From: Clostridia bacterium | Lineage (GTDB): Bacteria; Bacillota; Clostridia; Oscillospirales; Acutalibacteraceae | Direction: 5' to 3' | DNA: 64,000 nucleotides | Assembly (NCBI GenBank): GCA_017438845.1 | Contig: JAFRUO010000002.1 | Coordinates: forward strand, 26,286-90,285 | Shown here: positions 54,210 to 60,908 of the stretch, in pieces | How positions within the stretch are numbered: position 1 is the stretch's first letter | Layout: each line of letters starts with the position of its first letter | The notes under the pieces: generated by a model | Told to the model about the DNA's origin: nothing | Databases searched by the model: none | The model's input: only the letters and a program-made list of their open reading frames with translations | Made by a program: the position numbers and the translations under genes

Positions 54210-54695
54210 TCAATTAAGTTCTTCAACGAAATTGAGAATACGCTGTGTCGCCAACTCGTCTTTTGACAGTTTTCTCAATTCATTAGCCGTAATCCATTTA
54301 TAATCAGATGTCTCTCCTTCTTGTAAAACAATACTGTCCTTATCCACATCCGTTATACAAAGATACTCTACATAATAGGTTTTGTGTTTGCGGTGGAGCA
54401 CCCTTCCGATTTCGACCAAATTATCGGCAGTAATACCCGTTTCTTCAAAGAGCTCTCTGCAGGCACAAGACATAGGATTCTCATCTTGCAGTGCAGAGCC
54501 TCCCGCAGTAGCCTCCCACATTCCGCCAAGGTGCTTTCTTTTATCCCTTTGCATAATAAGATAACTTCCGTCGATATGTTTTACTATAATTTCACTCACC
54601 AAATGAAAACAGTTACATGGAATCTGCTCTCCGCGGATAAGAACCATACCATCTATTTTATTTAGTTTTTCATCATAAGCATCCCACAATTCCAT
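54210..54695 (-). CDS. NUDIX hydrolase
   Basis: 161 residues. NUDIX box GGSALQDENPMSCACREL continuing FEETGI fits G-x5-E-x7-REx2EExG. LIMQRDKRKHLGGMWEATAG upstream is typical of the IDI-like/pyrophosphohydrolase subgroup. Substrate unknown. The gene is AT-richer than the housekeeping genes and lies next to the four-helix element, suggesting acquisition. Confidence 0.85.
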   Translation of the reverse strand: MELWDAYDEKLNKIDGMVLIRGEQIPCNCFHLVSEIIVKHIDGSYLIMQRDKRKHLGGMWEATAGGSALQDENPMSCACRELFEETGITADNLVEIGRVLHRKHKTYYVEYLCITDVDKDSIVLQEGETSDYKWITANELRKLSKDELATQRILNFVEELN

Positions 54696-54860
54696 AAATA
54701 CTATCCTCGTAATTCTCGATTTGTTGATTGAATTATATCATAAGACTATCCGATTATCAATCAAATATGTCACAGACTACGGCGAGCATAGGATTTGTAA
54801 AGACCAATTCAGAAATAAGAACAGACCAAAAGAGAATAATACTCTTTCCGCGTTTGAAGT

Positions 54861-55205
54861 TTACTTATCTTTTTTAGCAGTGTTAATAGAAGCAATCAAC
54901 AATCTGCGTATTGTCCCACACTGATTCAATAGCGTATTTGCAGTCGTTTCGTTAATGAAGCCGGCTTTTTGAAAAAGCTCTAACCAATATTCTGTTTCAT
55001 AAGTTTCTTTGAGTGCTATTTGTAGTTTTGATATAAAGTCCGCTTTGCTTTGCGCGTAATTAGCTTCGTGAATATTTGCACCGATGCTCGTTGCTGAGCG
55101 TTCTATCTGATTAACAAGCGCATAATGTCCTTTTAAAGAGTCAACTGCGTTTAATACGGCAACGGAAAAATCCATTGACAATTCAATCAATTTGTTTTCT
55201 TTCAC
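54861..55205 (-). CDS. Four-helix-bundle protein (S23/bAvd type), copy A
   Basis: 114 residues from GTG 55205 (AGGTGAT upstream). MKENKLIELSMDFSVAVLNA, the conserved SATSIGANIHEANYAQSKAD block and IALKETYETEYWLELF identify the family found in 23S rRNA intervening sequences and, as Avd, in diversity-generating retroelements. No reverse transcriptase or template repeat is nearby. It is preceded by a hairpin tree. About half its residues match copy B at 63379. Basic surface suggests nucleic-acid binding; function unknown. Confidence 0.88.
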   Translation of the reverse strand: MKENKLIELSMDFSVAVLNAVDSLKGHYALVNQIERSATSIGANIHEANYAQSKADFISKLQIALKETYETEYWLELFQKAGFINETTANTLLNQCGTIRRLLIASINTAKKDK

Positions 55206-55237
55206 ACTATCACCTCATAGGCGTTTTAACATATATA

Positions 55238-55408
55238 ATGAAATATTGCTACGCAATATGAAATAATTTGCCAAAGCAAATTGTGAAATATCTCGCTTTG
55301 CTCGATATGAAATAAAATTAATCCTACATACGCCGCAGGCGTATTTCATTGCGAAGCAATTTCATATTCCGAAGGAATATTTCACTAATCCGCAAGGATT
55401 AATTTAAT
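55238..55408 (-). mobile_element. Hairpin tree A upstream of four-helix gene A
   Basis: On the plus strand, four rungs ATGAAAT/GTGAAAT (55238, 55258, 55283, 55307) are followed by four inverted rungs ATTTCAT/ATTTCAC/ATTTAAT (55343, 55359, 55379, 55402). Mini-hairpins fill every gap: ATTGC-TAC-GCAAT, ATTTGC..GCAAAT, CTCGC-TTT-GCTCG, TGC-GAA-GCA, ATTCC-GAA-GGAAT, TAATCC-GCAA-GGATTA. TACGCC-GCA-GGCGTA is apical. Rung pairing would fold the whole into a spine with paired side hairpins. Non-coding. Confidence 0.8.
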
Positions 55409-55409
55409 T

Positions 55410-55440
55410 GGGAGAACCTTCTTTACGAAGGTTCTCCCTA
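55410..55440 (-). terminator. nrdR terminator and cap of hairpin tree A
   Basis: Perfect 12-bp stem GGGAGAACCTTC / GAAGGTTCTCCC with a TTTAC loop; minus-strand continuation is AATTAAATT. Same core as 50251-50282 with one change, but inverted relative to the tree. Confidence 0.85.
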
Positions 55441-55463
55441 AGCCGGTCTTTATTTTTGACTTT

Positions 55464-55919
55464 TTATTTAGACTCAAGCAGGGTCGAAAGCTCGTCCATA
55501 AATGCGTTGATGTCTTTAAAGTGTCTGTAAACCGAGGCGAAGCGGACATATGCGACCTCGTCAATATCCTTAAGCTTGTCCATCGCAAGCTCGCCGATGT
55601 GCATTGAAGTAACCTCACGGTCAAGCGAATTTTGAAGGTTTGCCTCAATATCGTCAACAGCCTTTTCAAGGGTTTCAATCGTAACCTGACGCTTTTCGCA
55701 GGCTCTCATCATACCCGAAAGGAGCTTGTTGCGGTCGAAAACCTCACGGGACTTGTCCTTCTTGATGACAAGAATCGGAACGCTTTCGATTATTTCGTAG
55801 GTTGTAAACCTTTTGCCGCATTTGATGCATTCACGCCTGCGGCGTATTCTTTCACCTTCATCGGTTGGTCTTGAGTCAATTACCTTGCTTTCCTCGCAGG
55901 CACAAAAAGGACATTTCAT
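55464..55919 (-). CDS. nrdR: Transcriptional repressor NrdR
   Basis: 151 residues, normal length. N-terminal zinc ribbon [18 protein letters not shown] with a second pair in [15 protein letters not shown], then an ATP-cone ([20 protein letters not shown] onward). NrdR represses ribonucleotide reductase genes when dATP is high. No nrd genes in the window. Confidence 0.97.
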   Translation of the reverse strand: MKCPFCACEESKVIDSRPTDEGERIRRRRECIKCGKRFTTYEIIESVPILVIKKDKSREVFDRNKLLSGMMRACEKRQVTIETLEKAVDDIEANLQNSLDREVTSMHIGELAMDKLKDIDEVAYVRFASVYRHFKDINAFMDELSTLLESK

Positions 55920-55956
55920 AATATCACATCCAAGTTAATAATTTTCTATATATTGT

Positions 55957-55985
55957 ATTATAGCAAAGAAAAAAGCCAATGTAAA
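55957..55985 (-). promoter_or_regulatory. Promoter of nrdR
   Basis: Minus strand TTTACA (55985-55980), 17-nt spacer, TATAAT (55962-55957). No NrdR box seen here. Confidence 0.75.
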
Positions 55986-56067
55986 GTATAAAAATTCAAT
56001 ATTTCCAAATTTTGTGTGTTGGCAGGCGGCACAAAACTGCGTTATCATTTTAACGGAGGCTGATGTT

Positions 56068-56346
56068 ATGAAGGAATTTGCCGCGCTTGTGGGAAAAAGC
56101 CTGCGCAGAATGAACAAAATTTCAAAGTGTTACATAAAGACAGGAACGCTTGTCGTTATAACCGCCGCGTCGCTTGCGTTGACGTGTCAGCTCCTCCTCG
56201 GGCGGGTCGGCAATTATGACGAGCTGCTGTTTTTGAGAGGGGAGTTTTATTGCCTTTTTAAAAATATGCTTGCCGCAGTATATGTGCCCGGATTGACAGT
56301 AGAAATAATATACCGTTCTCTTATTTTTGACGGATATATAAATTGA
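56068..56346 (+). CDS. Small membrane protein, 92 residues, unknown
   Basis: ATG 56068 has ACGGAGGC upstream. MKEFAALVGKSLRRMNKISK is basic; a hydrophobic segment (TLVVITAASLALTCQLLL) follows, then a second weaker one (CLFKNMLAAVYVPGLTVEII). No family recognised. Divergent from nrdR. Confidence 0.6.
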   Translation: MKEFAALVGKSLRRMNKISKCYIKTGTLVVITAASLALTCQLLLGRVGNYDELLFLRGEFYCLFKNMLAAVYVPGLTVEIIYRSLIFDGYIN

Positions 56347-56371
56347 CTTTTATACGATATAATGGTAAAAT
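56343..56371 (+). promoter_or_regulatory. Promoter of the zinc-ribbon gene
   Basis: TTGACT (56343-56348), 17-nt spacer, TAAAAT (56366-56371) with TGG before it (extended -10). It overlaps the last codon of the small membrane protein. Confidence 0.7.
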
Positions 56372-56396
56372 AACTTTTACCGAAAGGATGATGTAA

Positions 56397-57368
56397 ATGA
56401 TTTGTCCGAAATGTAAAAAAACTTTTACCGAAAATATTACGACCTGCCCCGATTGCGGCGGTATGCTGATCGGCACCGTTGAGGAGTCGTCGCCTGCCGA
56501 TGAGGAAATACTCTCAAAGCGTGAGCAGAAGCGCCTTGCCAAGGAGCAGGAGGACGCAGTTTTCGAAAACGTCCGTATTTCCGATTTTTCAATTGACGAT
56601 GTTAAAAAGAAATATGCCACTATTGAGGAGTCCGACCCGACGGCGCAGGCCGCCGACATTGTTCAGTCGGAGCCTGAGGTGGTTAAAATTGCCGAAGGCG
56701 GTATAAAGCCCGAGGACTTTGCGTCAGCTGATGCAGAGCCCGAGGAAAGTGAAGCCGAGAAAACCGAAGCTGACGCCGAAGAAGCCGTTGAGGAAATTAA
56801 CGAGGAAAACGAGGCTGAGGTTGAAGAGGCGGAAGCAGAGGCTGAGCCTGAGGCGGAAGCTGAGGACGAAGCTTTTGATTTAGCTGAGGAAAGCGATTCA
56901 GAGCCTGAAATAATCGACATTGTAAGCAACACTCCCGAGGACGGCGAGCCCGAAGCTCAGGAGGCTGAAAAGGAGGACTTTGAGGACTTTTTCTCTTATG
57001 ACCTTGATTCGGCTGACGAGCCCGAGGAGGAAGAGCTCGAGGACGTTGCAGAAGAGGAACCCGAAGAGGAACCGCCTGCGCCCGTATACAACAACCGCAG
57101 AAACCGCCGTGAGCGCCACACGGACGACGAGGTTCGTGAGGTTGTGTTTGACGGGGACGATATGTCGCCCGTCGTTTACAAGGACGGAGATGAGAAAAAC
57201 AGTGAGAAAGCGGAAGGCGGCAAAGGACTTGCGGCGTTTGTAATGCTGCTTGCGGTGCTTGCCCTCGGGGTCAGTGCGGCGTGCTTTGTGTTCGCATTTA
57301 CGGGTATGGACCCGCTTTCGCTTTTAAGCAAGTCGGCAGAGATTATTCCTTTTTTTGACTTAATCTGA
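56397..57368 (+). CDS. Zinc-ribbon, acidic, single-pass membrane protein
   Basis: 323 residues. N-terminal zinc ribbon MICPKCKKTFTENITTCPDC; a charged region with DFSIDDVKKKYATIEE; a long Glu/Ala-rich low-complexity stretch (about 105-230); a basic patch NNRRNRRERH; then one hydrophobic segment (GLAAFVMLLAVLALGVSAAC) near the C-terminus. Probably tail-anchored with a large acidic cytoplasmic part. Not a recognised family; the acidic stretch resembles the tail of this genome's FtsY only in composition. Confidence 0.7.
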   Translation: MICPKCKKTFTENITTCPDCGGMLIGTVEESSPADEEILSKREQKRLAKEQEDAVFENVRISDFSIDDVKKKYATIEESDPTAQAADIVQSEPEVVKIAEGGIKPEDFASADAEPEESEAEKTEADAEEAVEEINEENEAEVEEAEAEAEPEAEAEDEAFDLAEESDSEPEIIDIVSNTPEDGEPEAQEAEKEDFEDFFSYDLDSADEPEEEELEDVAEEEPEEEPPAPVYNNRRNRRERHTDDEVREVVFDGDDMSPVVYKDGDEKNSEKAEGGKGLAAFVMLLAVLALGVSAACFVFAFTGMDPLSLLSKSAEIIPFFDLI

Positions 57369-57380
57369 AACTAAACAAAT

Positions 57381-57436
57381 AAAAAAGCAATAATTAATAA
57401 AAAAGTATTGCTTTTTTTACGCCGTTGTGGTAGAAT
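57381..57436 (+). promoter_or_regulatory. Terminator overlapping the secG promoter
   Basis: Stem AAAAAGCAATA / TATTGCTTTTT (57382-57416) ends in a T run. The same T-side holds TTGCTT (57408-57413), 17 nt before TAGAAT (57431-57436, with TGG ahead). Termination of the upstream gene and initiation of secG thus share bases. Confidence 0.7.
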
Positions 57437-57478
57437 ACTCAAGCGTAAAAATAATGAGAAGAAACGGAGGCAGTAAGA

Positions 57479-57730
57479 ATGTCAGCTATCCAGATAGTAA
57501 TTGGCGCATTGGTAATTTTAGCTTCAATTATAATAATTATTGTTGTTCTTATGCAGCAGAGCCGTGAAGCCGGACTTTCAGGAGCTATCTCCGGTGCAGC
57601 AGATACATTTTTCGGAAAGAACAAGGGCAGAACAATGGAAGCAAAGCTCGAAAAGTTCACAAAGTATTTCGGCATTTTCTTTTTCCTGCTTGTTCTTGCT
57701 TCGACAATTTTACTTTTGTTTTTAAAATAA
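57479..57730 (+). CDS. secG: Preprotein translocase subunit SecG
   Basis: 83 residues, two hydrophobic segments (VIGALVILASIIIIIVVLMQ and FFFLLVLASTILLLFL). The loop QQSREAGLSGAISGAADTFF GKNKGR region is the SecG signature. Part of the SecYEG channel. AACGGAGGC precedes ATG. Confidence 0.95.
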   Translation: MSAIQIVIGALVILASIIIIIVVLMQQSREAGLSGAISGAADTFFGKNKGRTMEAKLEKFTKYFGIFFFLLVLASTILLLFLK

Positions 57731-57767
57731 GACTGTCGAAAGAAACATACTTGCTTAATTCAGGATT

Positions 57768-57791
57768 CTGACTTGCATTTTTGCAAGTCAG
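57768..57791 (+). terminator. Perfect hairpin between secG and tRNA-Lys
   Basis: CTGACTTGCA / TGCAAGTCAG with a TTTT loop; no T run follows, so it may be a processing or stability element as well as a weak terminator. Confidence 0.5.
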
Positions 57792-57820
57792 GCTCTTGTC
57801 TGCAAAGGCGGATTTTACAC

Positions 57821-57896
57821 GAGCCATTAGCTCAGCTGGCAGAGCACTTGACTTTTAATCAAGGTGTCCGGAGTTCGATTCTCCGATGGCTCACCA
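57821..57896 (+). tRNA. tRNA-Lys (TTT)
   Basis: 76 nt with encoded CCA. Acceptor GAGCCAT / ATGGCTC, D-loop AGCTCAGCTGGCAGAGC, anticodon loop CTTTTAA, T-loop GTTCGATTC. Confidence 0.97.
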
Positions 57897-57898
57897 AC

Positions 57899-57926
57899 AA
57901 AAAGCACCCTTGTGGGTGCTTTTTTG
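57899..57926 (+). terminator. Terminator of tRNA-Lys
   Basis: Stem AAAAAGCACCC / GGGTGCTTTTT with a TTGT loop and a T run. Confidence 0.92.
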
Positions 57927-57948
57927 TTGGTGAAGGAGAATCGAACGA
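57925..57948 (-). other. Inverted partial copy of a tRNA 3' end
   Basis: On the minus strand TTCGATTCTCC-TTCACCAAC repeats the T-loop and CCA end of the neighbouring tRNA-Lys, lacking about 7 nt of acceptor. It faces the real tRNA end across the shared terminator. It may be a rearrangement scar or the remnant of an attachment site. Confidence 0.55.
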
Positions 57949-58180
57949 AATAGTCCATCTTTTATCAAAAACAACGGCATGACGAATACCGGTAGCTTTA
58001 TACTCTTTCTGAAGGGCGGTCTCGATAACGTCCCAAGCGGTTGTGCTTTTGGATATTTCTGCAATTACTGTACTGCACTTCGCAACTGAATCAAAGCTGA
58101 TTTTCGCATCGGTGATAGCAAATGCCTTACTGATTTTTGCCATTGTCCTCTCCACCTCCTCTCTGGCAGAAATAGAAAAA

Positions 58181-58232
58181 GGCGGCAATAGCCGCCAATA
58201 AAAAAAGCCATCGTGCAAAAAGCATAATGGCT
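58181..58232 (-). terminator. Tandem terminators after the immunity-like gene
   Basis: Minus strand: AGCCATTATGC / GCACGATGGCT stem then seven T (58232-58199), closely followed by GGCGGC-TATT-GCCGCC then five T (58196-58176). Confidence 0.8.
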
Positions 58233-58251
58233 GATTTTAACGAATATTTAA

Positions 58252-58497
58252 TTATTCACGGTTTACAAATAAATTGTCAATTCGGTCCGACTCAAACTTT
58301 TCAATAATTTCCTCATATATCTCGGTCAAATATATAAACATGTCATCATCTGCCGATTTTATAAATTCATATACCTCGTTTTCGTCATCACCAAGAGCAG
58401 CGAGAAGCTCTTGACATTTGTCTTCCGCACTCTGTTCATCGTAAGCAGGAATCCGCTTTCGTTCCTCAATTATTTTTTGAATATCAATCTGTGACAT
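58252..58497 (-). CDS. Small acidic protein, probable immunity partner of a toxin fragment
   Basis: 81 residues, MSQIDIQKIIEERKRIPAYD start, then EDKCQELLAALGDDENEVYE and IYLTEIYEEIIEKFESDRID. Acidic and helical, no export signal. Its ATG overlaps the stop of an EndoU-like toxin fragment, the standard layout of polymorphic-toxin immunity genes. No named immunity family recognised. Confidence 0.6.
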   Translation of the reverse strand: MSQIDIQKIIEERKRIPAYDEQSAEDKCQELLAALGDDENEVYEFIKSADDDMFIYLTEIYEEIIEKFESDRIDNLFVNRE

Positions 58498-58735
58498 CTG
58501 TTACTTCCCACACTCCTTCCCACGGTTGTCTGCTATTATCAGGGAATATAGTATCTATACAGTTTTTGTCTGTATCAATATATACCCCAATTCTAACCCC
58601 GTTATATGTGGCAAATTTTATCCCATCAACAATAGGCTCATCAGAGTTTGCGACAAATGTACCTGCGACAATAATATCGTCATCGCTCCAATTTTCAGGG
58701 AACCACGACTGCCCGGTTGTTCCTTTTACTTTTTT
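58484..58735 (-). pseudogene. C-terminal fragment of an EndoU-like toxin
   Basis: An open frame without start codon reads GQSWFPENWSDDDIIVAGTF, then DGIKFATYNGVRIGVYIDTD, then DTIFPDNSRQPWEGVWEVTD and a stop. WFPENWSDDDI and the NGVRIGVYID strand resemble the C-terminal part of bacterial EndoU nuclease toxins. The N-terminal part with catalytic His residues is missing. Its 5' end overlaps the 3' end of the MFS gene in another frame, so a rearrangement junction lies near 58735. Confidence 0.5.
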
Positions 58736-59906
58736 CGATTATCTTTAAAGCGTATCCGTTATCAATTATAAACAGCAGGGCGAGTCCGAGCAGCACAAAC
58801 GGCGTTATTTTAAACGTGGTGTAGGTAGCCGTGTAGCCGAAAACGAGCTGGATAAAAAAGCCTACGCCGTATGAGCCGAACATATGAAAGCCCGTAAAAT
58901 CCGCACTGTATTTTTTGCCGAAGCGTTCGGGAACATTGTGCAGCACGGACGGGAAAATCGGTCCGAAGCCGAAGCCTATTAAAAGCAGACCCGTAATTGC
59001 CGCTTTGCCTATCGGTAAAAGCAGAATCAACATTCCAACCGCCGAAAGCCCTATACCGCATTTTACAAGCGCGTTGTCGTCAAGCTTCATTGCCGCAAAG
59101 CCTGCGGCGAGCCTGCCGAGCATTATGCCGCCGAAGTAAAGCGATACCCAGCGTGCGGCAAGACTTGCGTCGAGCGAAAAGACGTGCACAAGATAGCTTG
59201 CGCCCCAGGTGCCGAGAAGGTTTTCCATTCCGAAGTAAAACCCGAGCGAGAGTATGCTCGGAATAAGTCCCTTTGTGCGGATCAGCTCGAAAACGGATTT
59301 ATCCTTATTCTCTTTTACATCTGTTTTATCTTCTTCGCTTTGCCCTTTCGCTTTCACGCCTTCGGCTTTTTTCCAAAGCGGCATCGAAATAAGCGTTATC
59401 AGAAAAATTGCAAACTGAATTACGGCAACCGCCCTGTAGCCGCCTCTCCAGGAGCTTTCACCCCTTAAAAAGAACGACATTATAAGCGGGCTTGCCGTTA
59501 CGCCGACTCCCCAGAAGCAGTGAAGCCAGTTCATATGCTGAGCCTTGTAATGAAGCGACACGAAATTGTTAAGCCCCGTGTCAATCGCCCCTGCGCCGTA
59601 GCCGAGAATAACGGCAAAGATAATCATTACAACTATATTCGGCGCAAAGCTTATGCCTGCAAGTCCGACCACCGTTAAAAAGGTCGACGCAAGCGTTACC
59701 CTGCCCGTGCCGAATTTTCTGATTGCCCATCCCGCTACAAGGCTGACCGACGCCGTGCAGATGCCTACAATAATGCTGTAAACCGAGGCGAAGCTTTCGG
59801 CAATATGCATATCGTGATGAAGCACGGGCCACGCCGCACCGAAAACGGAGTCGGGGAGCCCGAGGGAGATGAATACTATATAAATTACCGCTAAAAGTAA
59901 AACCAT
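58695..59906 (-). CDS. MFS transporter
   Basis: 403 residues, twelve hydrophobic segments. VLLLAVIYIVFISLGLPDSV start, with the fucose/sugar-permease-like features LGYGAGAIDTGLNNFVSLHY and HCFWGVGVTASPLIMS. A Lys/Glu-rich central loop (about 180-210). The last residues (NNRAVVVP) are encoded by the toxin-fragment sequence, so the native C-terminus may have been replaced. Substrate unknown. It follows an SDR gene on the same strand. Confidence 0.85.
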   Translation of the reverse strand: MVLLLAVIYIVFISLGLPDSVFGAAWPVLHHDMHIAESFASVYSIIVGICTASVSLVAGWAIRKFGTGRVTLASTFLTVVGLAGISFAPNIVVMIIFAVILGYGAGAIDTGLNNFVSLHYKAQHMNWLHCFWGVGVTASPLIMSFFLRGESSWRGGYRAVAVIQFAIFLITLISMPLWKKAEGVKAKGQSEEDKTDVKENKDKSVFELIRTKGLIPSILSLGFYFGMENLLGTWGASYLVHVFSLDASLAARWVSLYFGGIMLGRLAAGFAAMKLDDNALVKCGIGLSAVGMLILLLPIGKAAITGLLLIGFGFGPIFPSVLHNVPERFGKKYSADFTGFHMFGSYGVGFFIQLVFGYTATYTTFKITPFVLLGLALLFIIDNGYALKIIEKSKRNNRAVVVP

Positions 59907-59918
59907 AATAAACCTTTA

Positions 59919-59950
59919 TAAAAAAAGCAGACAGCCCGAGGACTGCCTGC
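59919..59950 (-). terminator. Terminator between SDR and MFS genes
   Basis: Minus strand stem GCAGGCAGTCC / GGCTGTCTGC with a short loop, then TTTTTTT. May limit expression of the downstream MFS gene. Confidence 0.8.
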
Positions 59951-59963
59951 CGAAAATCTTTGA

Positions 59964-60737
59964 TTACATGCAGGTGTAGCCGCCGTCAACGGGAAGGTTA
60001 ACGCCTGTAACATAGCTTGAAGCCGATGAGGCAAGGAAAAGAGCCGCAGAGTCAAGCTCACCCTCTTCGCCGTAGCGCTCAAGCGGAATCATCGTTCTTG
60101 CATTCTGCTGGAAGAAGTCGCTGTTAAGAGTGTCCCTTGTAAGGTCGGTGTAGAAGTAACCGGGGCAGATTGAGTTAACGGTGATACCGTACTTACCCCA
60201 TTCAGCCGCAAGAGCTCTTGTAAGGTTTACAACGCCGCCCTTGGCTGCGTGGTAGGGGGAAGAGCCTGCAATCTTGTTACCTACAAGACCGTACATTGAA
60301 GCGATGTTGATGATTCTGCCGTATTTTGCGGGAATCATTGCAAACTTTGCAACTGCGCGCGCAACCTTGAAGGAACCTAAAAGGTCGATGTTAAGCTCGC
60401 TTTCAAACTGCTCGTCGGTAATATCTTCAGCAGGGGCAACGGCGCCTGTGCCTGCGTTGTTGATGAGAATGTCGATTCTGCCGAAATGCTCAAGAGCCTT
60501 CCTGACGGTTTCGTTAACCATTTCGGTGTCGGTGATGTCGCAACGAAGAGCCAGTGCGTCAACGCCGTACTCCGCCTTGATTTCAGCGGCAACCTTGTCA
60601 AGCATTTCCTGACGTCTTGCGATAGCTACGATGTTACAGCCCTGGTTTGCGAGGGCCTTTGCCATCTGAACGCCGAGGCCTGTTGAACAGCCGGTAACGA
60701 CAGCAACCTGTCCCTTTAAGTCAAAATAAGATTTCAT
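59964..60737 (-). CDS. Short-chain dehydrogenase/reductase
   Basis: 257 residues. NAD(P) motif VTGCSTGLGVQMAKAL, DITDTEMV, INNAGTGAVAPAED, catalytic Ser in NIASMYGLVG, YHAAKGGVVNLTRALA (Tyr and Lys) and CPGYFYTDLT. The gluconate 5-dehydrogenase / sugar-acid oxidoreductase branch is most similar by eye; substrate uncertain. Neighbouring MFS may bring in the substrate. Confidence 0.88.
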   Translation of the reverse strand: MKSYFDLKGQVAVVTGCSTGLGVQMAKALANQGCNIVAIARRQEMLDKVAAEIKAEYGVDALALRCDITDTEMVNETVRKALEHFGRIDILINNAGTGAVAPAEDITDEQFESELNIDLLGSFKVARAVAKFAMIPAKYGRIINIASMYGLVGNKIAGSSPYHAAKGGVVNLTRALAAEWGKYGITVNSICPGYFYTDLTRDTLNSDFFQQNARTMIPLERYGEEGELDSAALFLASSASSYVTGVNLPVDGGYTCM

Positions 60738-60772
60738 TTTTGTTTCCTCCGTGTGAAAAAATTTGCTTAGCT

Positions 60773-60801
60773 ATTATACACTTTTAAGAAAAAACAGTCA
60801 A
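60773..60801 (-). promoter_or_regulatory. Promoter of the SDR gene
   Basis: Minus strand TTGACT (60801-60796), 17-nt spacer, TATAAT (60778-60773). Confidence 0.85.
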
Positions 60802-60839
60802 TAATTTTCGGAAAATACGTTAAAAAATTAACAAAACTG

Positions 60840-60868
60840 TTGCAATTACATCCGATTTGAGGTATTAT
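60840..60868 (+). promoter_or_regulatory. Promoter of hppA
   Basis: TTGCAA (60840-60845), 17-nt spacer, TATTAT (60863-60868). Confidence 0.65.
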
Positions 60869-60908
60869 ATAATTTAAACAAAAAAGTATTCTTTAGGAGA
60901 GTGGTTGA

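Larger units (their letters stand above)
57859..58143 (-). pseudogene. Small ORF ending in antisense tRNA-Lys sequence, probable remnant
   Basis: From ATG 58143 (GGAGAGG upstream, good site) the product starts MAKISKAFAITDAKISFDSV and runs through the inverted tRNA end and antisense to tRNA-Lys, so its last 27 residues or so cannot be native. The first about 70 residues look like a genuine small protein whose 3' end was lost. No family recognised. Confidence 0.4.

Noticed and set aside
54861..55440. Diversity-generating retroelement (Avd-like protein present)
   Set aside because: No reverse transcriptase, no template/variable repeat pair, no target gene nearby; only the four-helix fold is shared.
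57859..58218. Full 119-residue minus-strand gene through tRNA-Lys
   Set aside because: The C-terminal part is antisense to the tRNA and the first 25 codons precede the ribosome-binding site; treated as a truncated remnant from 58143.
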